Below, piece after piece: positions 50,101 through 62,300 of a DNA stretch of 64,000 nt. The DNA is from Acanthosepion esculentum. Its lineage: Eukaryota > Mollusca > Cephalopoda > Sepiida > Sepiidae. Made by a program: the position numbers and the translations under genes. The stretch is from contig CAXIWW010000817.1 of the NCBI GenBank assembly GCA_964036315.1, positions 10,017,501-10,081,500 of the forward strand, in the 5' to 3' direction. The notes beneath the pieces are model-generated. The model was not told where the DNA came from. It ran no database searches and saw only the letters and a program-made list of their open reading frames with translations. Each line of letters opens with the position of its first letter. The first letter of the stretch is position 1.

Positions 50101-52484
50101 TTTCTGGGACTGGGTGTCGTCTGCGTGAGACTTTCTCGGATTGTCTCCTGGGTGTGGGGTCGTCTGCGTGGGACTTTCTGGGACTGGGTGTCGTCTTCGT
50201 GGGTCTTTCTGGGACTCTCTCCTGGGTGGGGTGTCATCTGCGTGGGAGTTTCTCGGACTGGGGGTCGTCTGCGTGGGACTTTCTGGGACTGGGGGTCGTC
50301 TGCGTGGGACTTTCTTGGACTGGGGGTCGTCTGCGTGGGACTTTCTGGTACTGTCTCCTGGGTGGGGGCTCGTATGCGTGGGACTTTCTGGGACTGTCTC
50401 CTGATTGGGGGTCTTCTGCATGGGACTTCCTGGGACTCGGGGTCGTCTGCGTGTGTCTTTCTGGGACAGTCTCCTGGGTGCGGTGTCGTCTGCGTGGGAC
50501 TTTGTGGGACTGGGGGTCGTCTGCGTGGGACTTTCTTGGAATGGGGGTCGTCTGCGTGGGTCTTTCTGGGACTCTCTCCTGTGTGGGGGTCGTCTGCGTG
50601 GGATTATCTTGGACTGTTTCCTGGGTGGGGACTCGGCTGCGTGGGACTTTCTGGGACTGGGTGTCGTCTGCGTGGGTCTTTCTGGGACAGTCTCCTGGTT
50701 GCGGTGTCGTCTGCGTGGGAATTTGTGGGACTGGGGGTCTTCTGCGTGGGACTTTCTGGGACTAGCGGTCGTCTGCGTGGGACTTTCTTGGACTGTCCCC
50801 TCGGTGGGGGGTCTTTTTTTGGGAATTTCTGGGACTGGTTCCTGGGTGTGGGATCGTCTGCTTGGGACTTTCTGGGAATGGGGCTCGTCTGCGTGGGAAT
50901 TTCTGGGACTGGGTGTCGTCTGCGTGGGACTTTCTAGGACTGTCTCCTGGGTGGGGGTTCGTCTGCGTGGGACTTTCTGGGACTGTCTCCTGGGTGGGGG
51001 TCGTCTGCGTGGGACTTTCTGGGATTGGGGTCGTCTGCGTGGGACTTTCTGGGACTGGGTGTAGTCTCCGTGGGGCTTTCTGGGAATGTTTCCCGGGTGG
51101 GCGGTCGTCTGCGTGGGATTTGCTGGGACTGGGGGTCGTCTGCGTGGGACTTTCTGGGACTGTGTCCTGGGTGGGGAGTCGTCTACGTGGGACTTACTGG
51201 GACCGGGGGTGGTCTGCGTGGGTCTTTCTTGGACTGGGGGTCGTCTGCGTGGGACTTTCTTGGACTGGGGGTCGTCTGCGTGGGACTTTCTGGGACTGTC
51301 TCCTGGGTGGGTGTTCGTCTGCGTGGGACTTTCTGTGATTGAGGGTCGTCTGCGTGGGATATCTGGGTCTGTCTCCTGGGTGGGGGCTCGTCTGCATGGG
51401 AGTTTCTGGGACTGGGTGTCGTCTGCGTGGGACTTTCTCGGATTGTCTCCTGGGTGTGGGGTCGTCTGCGTGGGACTTTCTGGGACTGGGTGTCGTCTTC
51501 GTGGGTCTTTCTGGGACTCTCTCCTGGGTGGGGTGTCGTCTGCGTGGGAGTTTCTCGGACTGGGGGTCGTCTGCGTGGGACTTTCTGGGACTGGGGGTCG
51601 TCTGCGTGGGACTTTCTTGGACTGGGTGTCGTCTGCGTGGGACTTTCTGGTACTGTCTCCTGGGTGGGGGCTCGTATGCGTGGGACTTTCTGGGACTGTC
51701 TCCTGATTGGGGGTCTTCTGCATGGGACTTCATGGGACTCGGGGTCGTCTGCGTGTGTCTTTCAGGGACAGTCTCCTGGGTGCGGTGTCGTCTGCGTGGG
51801 ACTTTGTGGGACTGGGGGTCGTCTGCGTGGGACTTTCTTGGAATGGGGGTCGTCTGCGTGGGTCTTTCTGGGACTCTCTCCTGTGTGGGGGTCGTCTGCG
51901 TGGGATTTTCTTGGACTGTTTCCTGGGTGGGGACTCGGCTGCGTGGGACTTTCTGGGACTGGGTGTCGTCTGCGTGGGTCTTTCTGGGACAGTCTGCTGG
52001 TTGCGGTGTCGTCTGCGTGGGACTTTCTGGGACTGGGTGTCGTCTTCGTGGGTCTTTCTGGGACTCTCTCCTGGGTGGGGTGTCGTCTGCGTGGGAGTTT
52101 CTCGGACTGGGGGTCGTCTGCGTGGGACTTTCTGGGATGGGTGTCGTCTGCGTGGGACTTTCTTGGACTGGGGGTCGTCTGCGTGGGACTTTCTGGGACT
52201 GTCTCCTGGGTGGGGGCTCGTATGCGTGGGACTTTCTGGGACTGTCTCCTGATTGGGGGTCTTCTGCATGGGACTTCCTGGGACTCGGGGTCGTCTGCGT
52301 GTGTCTTTCAGGGACAGTCTCCTGCGTGCGGTGTCGTCTGCGTTGGACTTTGTGGGACTGGGTGTCGTCTGCGTGGGACTTTCTTGGAATGGGTGTCGTC
52401 TGCGTAGGTCTTTCTGGGACTCTCTCCTGTGTGGGGGTCGTCTGCGTGTGATTTTCTTGGACTGTTTCCTGGGTGGGGACTCGG
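47149..52484 (+). repeat. Array B 5,336-bp higher-order unit, copy 1
   Basis: From about 47149 the sequence repeats almost perfectly 5,336 bp downstream. The boundary is visible at 52477-52486, where GGACTCGGCT in one alignment faces GGGGTCGTCT in the other; full identity begins at CTGCGTGGGACTTTC. Inside this copy a block of about 0.7 kb near 50040-50715 recurs 1,302 bp later, near 51342-52017. Confidence 0.87.
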
Positions 52485-55400
52485 CTGCGTGGGACTTTCT
52501 GGGACTGGGGGTCGTCTCCGTGGGACTTTCTGGGACAGTCTCCTGGGTGGGGGGTCTTCTGTGTGGGACTTTCTGGGACTGTCTCCTGGGTGGGGGTCGT
52601 CTGTTTGGGACTTTCTGGGACTGTCTCCTGGGTGGGGGGTCGTCTGCGTGGGAATTTATGTGACAGGGGGTCGAAGCGTGGGACTTTCTGGGACTGACTC
52701 CTGGATGGGGGGTTATCTGCGTTGGACTTTCTGGGACTGGGGGTCGTCTGAGTGGGACTATCTGGGACTGGGGGTCGTCTGCGTGGGACTTTCTGGGACT
52801 GTCTCCTGGGTGGGGGTCGTCTGCGTGGGACTTTCTGGGACTGGGGGTCGTCTGCGTGGGACTTTCTGGGACTGGGGGTCGTCTGCGTGGGACTTTATGG
52901 GACTGTCTCCTGGGTGGGGGGTCGTCTGCGTAGGACTTTCTTGTACTGTTTCCTGGGTGGGGCGTCGTCTGCGTGGGAGTTTCTGGGACTGGGGGTCGTC
53001 TGCGTGGGAGTTTCTGGGACTGTCTCCTGTCTGGGGGGTCGTCTGCGTGGGACTTTCTGGGACTGGGGGTCGTCTGCGTGGGTCTTTCTGGGACTGTCTC
53101 GTGGGTGGGGGTCGTCTGCGTGGGACTTTGTGGGACTGTCTTCTAGGTGGTGGGTCGTCTGCGTGGGACTTTCTGGGACTGGGGGTCGTCTGCGTGGGAC
53201 TTTCTCTGACTGGGGTGGTCTGCGTGGGACTTTCTGGGACTGTCTCTTGGGTGGGGGGTCGTCTGCTTTGGTTTTTCTGGGACTGGGGGTAGTCTGCGTG
53301 GGACTTTCTGGGACTGGGGTCGTCTGCGTGGGACTTTCTGGGACAGTCTCCTGTGTATGGGGTCGTCTGCGTGTGACTTTCTGGGACTGTCTCCTGTGTG
53401 GGGGGTCGTCTGCGTGGGAATTTCTGGGACAGGGGGTCGTCTACTAGGGACTTTCTGGGACTGACTCCTGGGTGGGGGCGTCGTCTGCGTGGGACTTTCT
53501 GGGACTGGGGGTCGTCTGCGTGGGACTTTCTGGGACTGGGGGTCGTCTGCGTGGGACTTTCTGGGACTGGGGGTCGTCTGCGTGGGACTTTCTAAGATTT
53601 GGGGTCGTCTGCGTGGGACTTTCTGGGACTGTCTCCTGGGTGGGGGGTCGTCTGTTTGGGACTTTCTGGGACTGTCTCCTGGATGGGGGGTCGTCTGCGT
53701 GGGACTTTCTGGGACTGGGTGTCGTCTCCGTGGGACTTTCTGGGACAGTCTCCTGGGTGGGGGTCGTCTGCGTGGGACTTTCTGTGACTGGGGGTCGTCT
53801 GCGTGGGACTTTCTGGGACTGTCTCCTGTCTGGGGGGTAGTCTGCGTGGGACTTTCTGGGACTGTCTCCTGTCTGGGGGGTCGTCTGCGTGGGAATTTCT
53901 TGTACAGGGCGTCGTCTACTAGGGACTTTCTGGGACTGACACCTGGGTGGGGGGTCGTCTGCGTGGGACTTTCTGGGACTGTCTCCTGGGTGGGGAGTCG
54001 TCTGCGTGGGACTTTCTGGGTCTGGGGTTCGTCTGCGTGGGTCTTTCTGGGACTGTCTCCTGGGTGGGGGTCGTCTGCGTGGGACTTTCTGGGACTGGGT
54101 GTCGTCTGCATGGGACTTTCTGGGACTGTCTCCTGGGTGGGGCTCGTCTGGCTGGGAATTTCTGGGACAGGGGGTCGTCTACTAGGGACTTTCTGGGACT
54201 GACTCCTGGGTGGGGGGTCGTCTGCATGGGACTTTCTGGGACTCTCTCCTGGGTGGGTGTTCGTCTGCGTGAAATTTTCTGGGACTGGGGGCCGTCTGCG
54301 TGGGACTTGCTGGGACACTCTCCTGTCTGGGAGTCGTCTGCGTTGGACTTTCTTGGACTGGGGGTCGTCTGCGTGGGACTTTCTTGGACTGGGGGTCGTC
54401 TGCGTGGGACTTTCTGGGACTGTCTCCTGGGTGGGGGCTCGTATGCGTGGGACTTTCTGGGACTGTCTCCTGATTGGGGGTCTTCTGCATGGGACTTCCT
54501 GGGACTCGGGGTCGTCTGCGTGTGTCTTTCTGGGACAGTCTCCTGGGTGCGGTGTCGTCTGCGTGGGAATTTGTGGGACTGGGGGTCGTCTGCGTGGGAC
54601 TTTCTGGGACTGGGGTTCGTCTGCGTGGGTTTTCTGGGACTCTCTCCTGTGTGGGGTTCGTCTGCGTGGGATTTTCTTGGACTGTTTCCTGGGTGGGTGG
54701 TCGTCTGCGTGGGACTTTCTGGACTGTCTCATTGGTCGGTGTTCATCTGCGTGGTATTTTCTGGGACTGGGGTTCGTCTGCGTGGGACTTGCTGGGACTG
54801 TCTCCTTGGTGGGCTGTCGTCTGCGTGGAACTTTCTGGGACTGGGGTTCGTCTGCATGGGACTTTCTGGGACTGGGGGTAGTCTCCGTGGGACTTTCTGG
54901 GACTGGCTCCTGGGTGGGGGGGATCGTCTGCGTGGGACTTGCTGGGACTGGGGGTCGTCTGCGTGGGACTTTCTGGGACTGTCTCCTAGGTGGGGAGTCG
55001 TCTACGTGGGACTTACTGGGACTGTGGGTGGTCTGCGTGGGTCTTTCTGTGACGGTCTCCTGGGTGGGGGTTCGTCTGCGTGGGACTTTCTTGGACTGTC
55101 TCCTGGATGGGGGGTCGTCTGCGTGGGACTTTCTGGGACTTTCTCCTGGGTGGGTGGTCGTCTGCGTGGGACTTTCTGGGACTGTCTCCTTGGTGGCTGT
55201 TCATCTGCGTGGGATTTTCTGGGACTGGGGGTCGTCTGCGTGGGACTTTCTTGGACTGGGGGTCGTCTGCGTGGGACTTTCTGGGACTGTCTCCTGGGTG
55301 GGGGCTCGTCTGCGTGGGACTTTCTTGGACTGTCTCCTGGGTGGGTGTTCGTCTGCGTGGGACTTTCTGTGATTGAGAGTCGTCTGCGTGGGATATCTGG

Positions 55401-57820
55401 GTCTGTCTCCTGGGTGGTGGCTCGTCTGCATGGGAGTTTCTGGGACTGGGTGTCGTCTGCGTGAGACTTTCTCGGATTGTCTCCTGGGTGTGGGGTCGTC
55501 TGCGTGGGACTTTCTGGGACTGGGTGTCGTCTTCGTGGGTCTTTCTGGGACTCTCTCCTGGGTGGGGTGTCATCTGCGTGGGAGTTTCTCGGACTGGGGG
55601 TCGTCTGCGTGGGACTTTCTGGGACTGGGGGTCGTCTGCGTGGGACTTTCTTGGACTGGGGGTCGTCTGCGTGGGACTTTCTGGTACTGTCTCCTGGGTG
55701 GGGGCTCGTATGCGTGGGACTTTCTGGGACTGTCTCCTGATTGGGGGTCTTCTGCATGGGACTTCCTGGGACTCGGGGTCGTCTGCGTGTGTCTTTCTGG
55801 GACAGTCTCCTGGGTGCGGTGTCGTCTGCGTGGGACTTTGTGGGACTGGGGGTCGTCTGCGTGGGACTTTCTTGGAATGGGGGTCGTCTGCGTGGGTCTT
55901 TCTGGGACTCTCTCCTGTGTGGGGGTCGTCTGCGTGGGATTATCTTGGACTGTTTCCTGGGTGGGGACTCGGCTGCGTGGGACTTTCTGGGACTGGGTGT
56001 CGTCTGCGTGGGTCTTTCTGGGACAGTCTCCTGGTTGCGGTGTCGTCTGCGTGGGAATTTGTGGGACTGGGGGTCTTCTGCGTGGGACTTTCTGGGACTA
56101 GCGGTCGTCTGCGTGGGACTTTCTTGGACTGTCCCCTCGGTGGGGGGTCTTTTTTTGGGAATTTCTGGGACTGGTTCCTGGGTGTGGGATCGTCTGCTTG
56201 GGACTTTCTGGGAATGGGGCTCGTCTGCGTGGGAATTTCTGGGACTGGGTGTCGTCTGCGTGGGACTTTCTAGGACTGTCTCCTGGGTGGGGGTTCGTCT
56301 GCGTGGGACTTTCTGGGACTGTCTCCTGGGTGGGGGTCGTCTGCGTGGGACTTTCTGGGATTGGGGTCGTCTGCGTGGGACTTTCTGGGACTGGGTGTAG
56401 TCTCCGTGGGGCTTTCTGGGAATGTTTCCCGGGTGGGCGGTCGTCTGCGTGGGATTTGCTGGGACTGGGGGTCGTCTGCGTGGGACTTTCTGGGACTGTG
56501 TCCTGGGTGGGGAGTCGTCTACGTGGGACTTACTGGGACCGGGGGTGGTCTGCGTGGGTCTTTCTTGGACTGGGGGTCGTCTGCGTGGGACTTTCTTGGA
56601 CTGGGGGTCGTCTGCGTGGGACTTTCTGGGACTGTCTCCTGGGTGGGTGTTCGTCTGCGTGGGACTTTCTGTGATTGAGGGTCGTCTGCGTGGGATATCT
56701 GGGTCTGTCTCCTGGGTGGGGGCTCGTCTGCATGGGAGTTTCTGGGACTGGGTGTCGTCTGCGTGGGACTTTCTCGGATTGTCTCCTGGGTGTGGGGTCG
56801 TCTGCGTGGGACTTTCTGGGACTGGGTGTCGTCTTCGTGGGTCTTTCTGGGACTCTCTCCTGGGTGGGGTGTCGTCTGCGTGGGAGTTTCTCGGACTGGG
56901 GGTCGTCTGCGTGGGACTTTCTGGGACTGGGGGTCGTCTGCGTGGGACTTTCTTGGACTGGGTGTCGTCTGCGTGGGACTTTCTGGTACTGTCTCCTGGG
57001 TGGGGGCTCGTATGCGTGGGACTTTCTGGGACTGTCTCCTGATTGGGGGTCTTCTGCATGGGACTTCATGGGACTCGGGGTCGTCTGCGTGTGTCTTTCA
57101 GGGACAGTCTCCTGGGTGCGGTGTCGTCTGCGTGGGACTTTGTGGGACTGGGGGTCGTCTGCGTGGGACTTTCTTGGAATGGGGGTCGTCTGCGTGGGTC
57201 TTTCTGGGACTCTCTCCTGTGTGGGGGTCGTCTGCGTGGGATTTTCTTGGACTGTTTCCTGGGTGGGGACTCGGCTGCGTGGGACTTTCTGGGACTGGGT
57301 GTCGTCTGCGTGGGTCTTTCTGGGACAGTCTGCTGGTTGCGGTGTCGTCTGCGTGGGACTTTCTGGGACTGGGTGTCGTCTTCGTGGGTCTTTCTGGGAC
57401 TCTCTCCTGGGTGGGGTGTCGTCTGCGTGGGAGTTTCTCGGACTGGGGGTCGTCTGCGTGGGACTTTCTGGGATGGGTGTCGTCTGCGTGGGACTTTCTT
57501 GGACTGGGGGTCGTCTGCGTGGGACTTTCTTGGACTGTCTCCTGGGTGGGGGCTCGTATGCGTGGGACTTTCTGGGACTGTCTCCTGATTGGGGGTCTTC
57601 TGCATGGGACTTCCTGGGACTCGGGGTCGTCTGCGTGTGTCTTTCAGGGACAGTCTCCTGCGTGCGGTGTCGTCTGCGTTGGACTTTGTGGGACTGGGTG
57701 TCGTCTGCGTGGGACTTTCTTGGAATGGGTGTCGTCTGCGTAGGTCTTTCTGGGACTCTCTCCTGTGTGGGGGTCGTCTGCGTGGGATTTTCTTGGACTG
57801 TTTCCTGGGTGGGGACTCGG
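52485..57820 (+). repeat. Array B 5,336-bp higher-order unit, copy 2
   Basis: This is a direct tandem copy of 47149-52484. By eye I found only a handful of differences. Examples are GTGGGGTTCG near 54655 where copy 1 has GTGGGGGTCG, TTTCTTGGACTG near 57528 where copy 1 has TTTCTGGGACTG, and GTGGGATTTT near 57786 where copy 1 has GTGTGATTTT. Such low divergence over 5.3 kb implies a very recent event or an assembly duplication. Confidence 0.87.
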
Positions 57821-58489
57821 CTGCGTGGGACTTTCTGGGACTGGGTGTCGTCTGCGTGGGTCTTTCTGGGACAGGCTCCTGTTTGCGGTGTCGTCTGCGT
57901 GGGACTTTGTGGGACTGGGGGTCTTCTGCGTGGGACTTTCTGGGACTAGCGGTCGTCTGCGTGGGACTTTCTTGGACTGTCCCCTCGGTGGGGGGTCTTC
58001 TTTTTGGGAATTTCTGGGACTGGTTCCTGGGTGTGGCATCGTCTGCGTGGGACTTTCTGGGAATGGGGCTCGTCTGCGTGGGAATTTCTGGGACCGGGTG
58101 TCGTCTGCGTGGGACGTTCTAGGACTGTCTCCTGGGTGGGGGTTCGTCTGCGTGGGACTTTCTGGGACTGTCTCCTGGGTGGGGGTCGTCTGCGTGGGAC
58201 TTTCTGGGATTGGGGTCGTCTGCGTGGGACTTTCTGGGACTGGGGGTAGTCTCCGTGGGGCTTTCTGGGAATGTTTCCCGGGTGGGGGGTCGTCTGCGTG
58301 GGATTTGCTGGGACTGGGGGTCGTCTGCGTGGGACTTTCTGGGACTGTGTCCTGGGTGGGGAGTCGTCTACGTGGGACTTACTGGGACCGGGGGTGGTCT
58401 GCGTGGGTCTTTCTTGGACTGGGTGTCGTCTGCGTGGGACTTTCTTGGACTGGGGGTCGTCTGCGTGGGACTTTCTGGGACTGTCTCCT

Positions 58490-59330
58490 GGGTGGGGGCT
58501 CGTCTGCGTGGGACTTTCTTGGACTGTCTCCTGGGTGGGTGTTCGTCTGCGTGGGACTTTCTGTGATTGAGGGTCGTCTGCGTGGGATATCTGGGTCTGT
58601 CTCCTGGGTGGGGGCTCGTCCGCATGGGAGTTTCTGGGACTGGGTGTCGTCTGCGTGGGACTTTCTCGGATTGTCTCCTGGGTGTGGGGTCGTCTGCGTG
58701 GGACTTTCTGGGACTGGGTGTCGTCTTCGTGGGTCTTTCTGGGACTCTCTCCTGGGTGGGGTGTCGTCTGCGTGGGAGTTTCTCGGACTGGGGGTCGTCT
58801 GCGTGGGACTTTCTGGGACTGGGGGTCGTCTGCGTGGGACTTTCATGGACTGGGGGTCGTCTGCGTGGGACTTTCTGGGACTGTCTCCTGGGTGGGGGCT
58901 CGTATGCGTGGGACTTTCTGGGACTGTCTCTTGATTGTGGGTCTTCTGCATGGGACTTCCTGGGACTCGGGGTCGTCTGCGTGTGTCTTTCTGGGACAGT
59001 CTCCTCGGTGCGGTGTCGTCTGCGTGGGACTTTGTGGGACTGGGGGTCGTCTGCGTGGGACTTTCTTGGAATGGGGGTCGTCTGCGTGGGTCTTTCTGGG
59101 ACTCTCTCCTGTGTGGGGGTCGTCTGCGTGGGATTTTCTTGGACTGTTTACTGGGTGGGGACTCGGCTGCGTGGGACTTTCTGGGACTGGGTGTCGTCGG
59201 CGTGGGTCTTTCTGGGACAGTCTCCTGGTTGCGGTGTCGTTTGCGTGGGACTTTGTGGGACTGGGGGTCTTCTGCGTGGGACTTTCTGGGACTAGCGGTC
59301 GTCTGCGTGGGACTTCCTTGGACTGTCCCC
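58490..59330 (+). repeat. Array B third version of the 1.3-kb variant block
   Basis: The variant order seen near 50040 and 51342 is repeated here with more differences: TCTGTGATTGAGGGTCG, GGGATATCTGGGTC, CTTTCTCGGATTGTC, CGTCTTCGTGGG, CTCGTATGCGTGGG, TGATTGTGGGTCTTCTGC, GGGACTCGGGGTCG and GACTAGCGGTCG. A shorter fourth version lies near 60660-60920. Divergence from the 5.3-kb copies indicates an older duplication. Confidence 0.75.
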
Positions 59331-62300
59331 TCGGTGGGGGGTCTTCTTTTTGGGAATTTCTGGGACTGGTTCCTGGGTGTGGGATCGTCTGCGTGGGACT
59401 TTCTGGGAATGGGGCTCGTCTGCGTGGGAATTTCTGGGAGTGGGTGTCGCCTGCGTGGGACATTCTAGGACTGTCTCCTGGGTGGGGGTTCGTCTGCGTG
59501 GGACTTTCTGGGACTGTCTCCTGGGTGGGGGTCGTCTGCGTGGGACTTTCTGGGATTGGGGTCGTCTGCGTGGGACTTTCTGGGACTGGGGGTAGTCTCC
59601 GTGGGGCTTTCTGAGAATGTTTCCCGGGTGGGGGGGGTCGTCTGCGTGGGATTTGCTGGGACTGGGGGTCGTCTGCGTGTGACTTTCTGGGACTGTGTCC
59701 TGGGTGGGGAGACGTCTACGTGGGACTTACTGGGACCGGGGGTGGTCTGCGTGGGTCTTTCTGGGACTGTCTCCTAGGTGGGGGTTCGTTTGCGTTGGAC
59801 TTTCTGGGACTGTCTCCTGCGTGGGGGGTCGTCTGCGTGGGATTTACAGGGACTGGGTGTCGTCTGCGTTTGGACTTTCTGGGACTGTCTACTGGGTGGG
59901 TTTCGTCTGCGTGTGACTTTCTGGGACTGGGGTTCGTCTGTTTGGGATTTCTGGGACTGTCTCCTGGATGGGGGGTCGTCTGCGTGGGACTTTCTGGGAC
60001 TTTCTCCTGGGTGGGTGGTCGTCTGCGTGGGACTTTCTGGACTGTCTCATTGGTCGGTGTTCATCTGCGTTGTATTTTCTGGGACTGGGTGTCGTCTGCG
60101 TGGGACTTGCTGGGACTGTCTCCTTGGTGGGCTGTCGTCTGCGTGGAACTTTCTGGGACTGGGGGTCGTCTGCATGGGACTTTCTCGGACTGGGGGTAGT
60201 CTCCGTGGGACTTTCTGGGACTGGCTCCTGGGTGGAGGGGATCGTCTGCGTGGGACTTGCTGGGACTGGGGGTCGTCTGCGTGGGACTTTCTGGGACTGT
60301 CTCCTAGGTGGGGAGTCGTCTACGTGGGACTTACTGGGACTGTGGGTGGTCTGCGTGGGTCTTTCTGTGACGGTCTCCTGGGTGGGGGTTCGTCTGCGTG
60401 GGACTTTCTTGGACTGTCTCCTGGATGGGGGGTCGTCTGCGTGGGACTTTCTGGGACTTTCTCCTGGATGGGTGGTCGTCTGCGTGGGACTTTCTGGGAC
60501 TGTCTCCTTGGTGGGTGTTCATCTGCGTGGGATTTTCTGGGACTGGGGGTCGTCTGCGTGGGACTTTCTTGGACTGGGGGTCGTCTGCGTGGGACTTTCT
60601 GGGACTGTCTCCTGGGTGGGGGCTCGTCTGCGTGGTATTTTCTGGGACTGGGTGTCGTCTGCGTGGGATATCTGGGTCTGTCTCCTGGGTGGGGGCTCGT
60701 CTGCATGGGAGTTTCTGGGACTGGGTGTCGTCTGCGTGGGACTTTCTCGGATTGTCTCCTGGGTGTGGGGTCGTCTGCGTGGGACTTTCTGGGACTGGGT
60801 GTCGTCTTCGTGGGTCTTTCTGGGACTCTCTCCTGGGTGGGGTGTCGTCTGCGTGGGAGTTTCTCGGACTGGGGGTCGTCTGCGTGGGACTTTCTGGGAC
60901 TGGGGGTCGTCTGCGTGGGACTTTCTGGGACTGAAGTTAGTCTGCGTGGGAGTTTCTTGGACTGTCACCTGGGTTGGGTGGTCGTCTGCGTGGGACTTGC
61001 TGGGACTGGGGGTCGTCTGCGTGGGACTTTCTGGGACTGTCTCCTGTCTGGGGGGTAGTCATCGTGGGACTTTCTGGGACTAGGGGGTTGTCTGCGGGGG
61101 ACTTTCTGGGATTGGGAGTCGTCAGTGTGGGACTTTCTGGGACTGGGGGTCGCCTACGTGGGATTTTCTGGGACTGTCTCCTGGGTGGGGGGTCGTCTGC
61201 TTGGGATTTTGTGGGACTGGGGTCGTCTACGTGGGACTTTCTGGGACTGTCTCCTGGATGGGGGGTCATCTGCGTGGGACTTTCTGGGATTTTCTCCTTG
61301 GTGGGGGGTCGTCTGCGTGGGACTTTATGGGACTGGGTGTCGTCTGCGTGGGACTTTCTGGGACTGTCTCCTGGGTGGGTGTCGTCTGCGTGGGATTTTC
61401 TGGGACTGGATTCGTCTGTTAGGGCTTTCTGGTACTGTCTCCTTAGGTGGGTGTTCATGTGCGAGAGATTTTCTGGGACTGGGGGTCGTCTGCGTGGGAC
61501 TTTCTGGGATTGTCTCCTGGGTGTGGGGTCGTCTGCGTGGGACTTTCTGTGACTGTCTCCTTGGTGGGTGTTCATCTGCGTGGGATTTTCTGGGACTGGC
61601 GGTCGTCTGCGTGGGACTTTCTGTGACTGTCTCATGGGTGGGGGCTCGTCTGCGTGGGACTTTCTTGGACTGTCACCTGGGTGGGTGTTCGTCTGCCTGG
61701 GACTTTCTGTGACTGGGGGTCGTCTGCGTGGGATATCTGGGTCTGTCTCCTGGGTTGGGGGGTCGTCTGCATGGGAGTTTCTTGGACTGGGTGTCGTCTG
61801 CGTGGGACTTTCTGGGACAGGGGGTCGTCTGCGTGGGACTTTCTGGGACTGACTCCTGGGTGGGGGGGTCGTCTGTGTGGGATTTTCTGGGACTGGGGGT
61901 CGTCTGAGTGGGATTTTCTGGGACTGGGTGTCGTCTGCGGGGGACTTTCGGGGACTGTCTACTGGGTGAGGGGTCGTCTGCGTGGGACTTTCTTTGACTA
62001 GGGGTGGTCTGCGTGGGACTTTCTGGGAAATGTCTGCTGGGTGGGTGTCGTCTGCGTGGGGCTTTGTGGGACTGGCGGTCATCTGCGTGGGACTTTCTGG
62101 GACTGGGGGTCGTCTTCGTGGGACTTTCTGGGACTGGGGGTTATCTGCGTGGGACTTTCTTGTACTGGGGGTCGTCTGCGTGGACTTTCTGAGATTTTCT
62201 CCTGGGTGGGGGGTCGTCTGCGTGGGACTTTCTGGGACTGGGGGTCGTCTGCGTGGGACTTTCTGGGACTGTCTCCTGGGTGAGGGGTCGTCTGCATGGG

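Noticed and set aside
49666..51723. A 685-codon minus-strand ORF (Pro/Ser/Arg-rich, PESPTQTTPSPRKSHADD) and its copy at 55002-57059; also 529-codon ORFs at 47807-49396 and 53143-54732
   Set aside because: The 31-bp unit lacks stop codons in every frame of both strands. Plus-strand ORFs overlap these in all frames, and the unit length is not a multiple of three, so one ORF cycles through all frames. This fits chance openness, not a disordered host protein.
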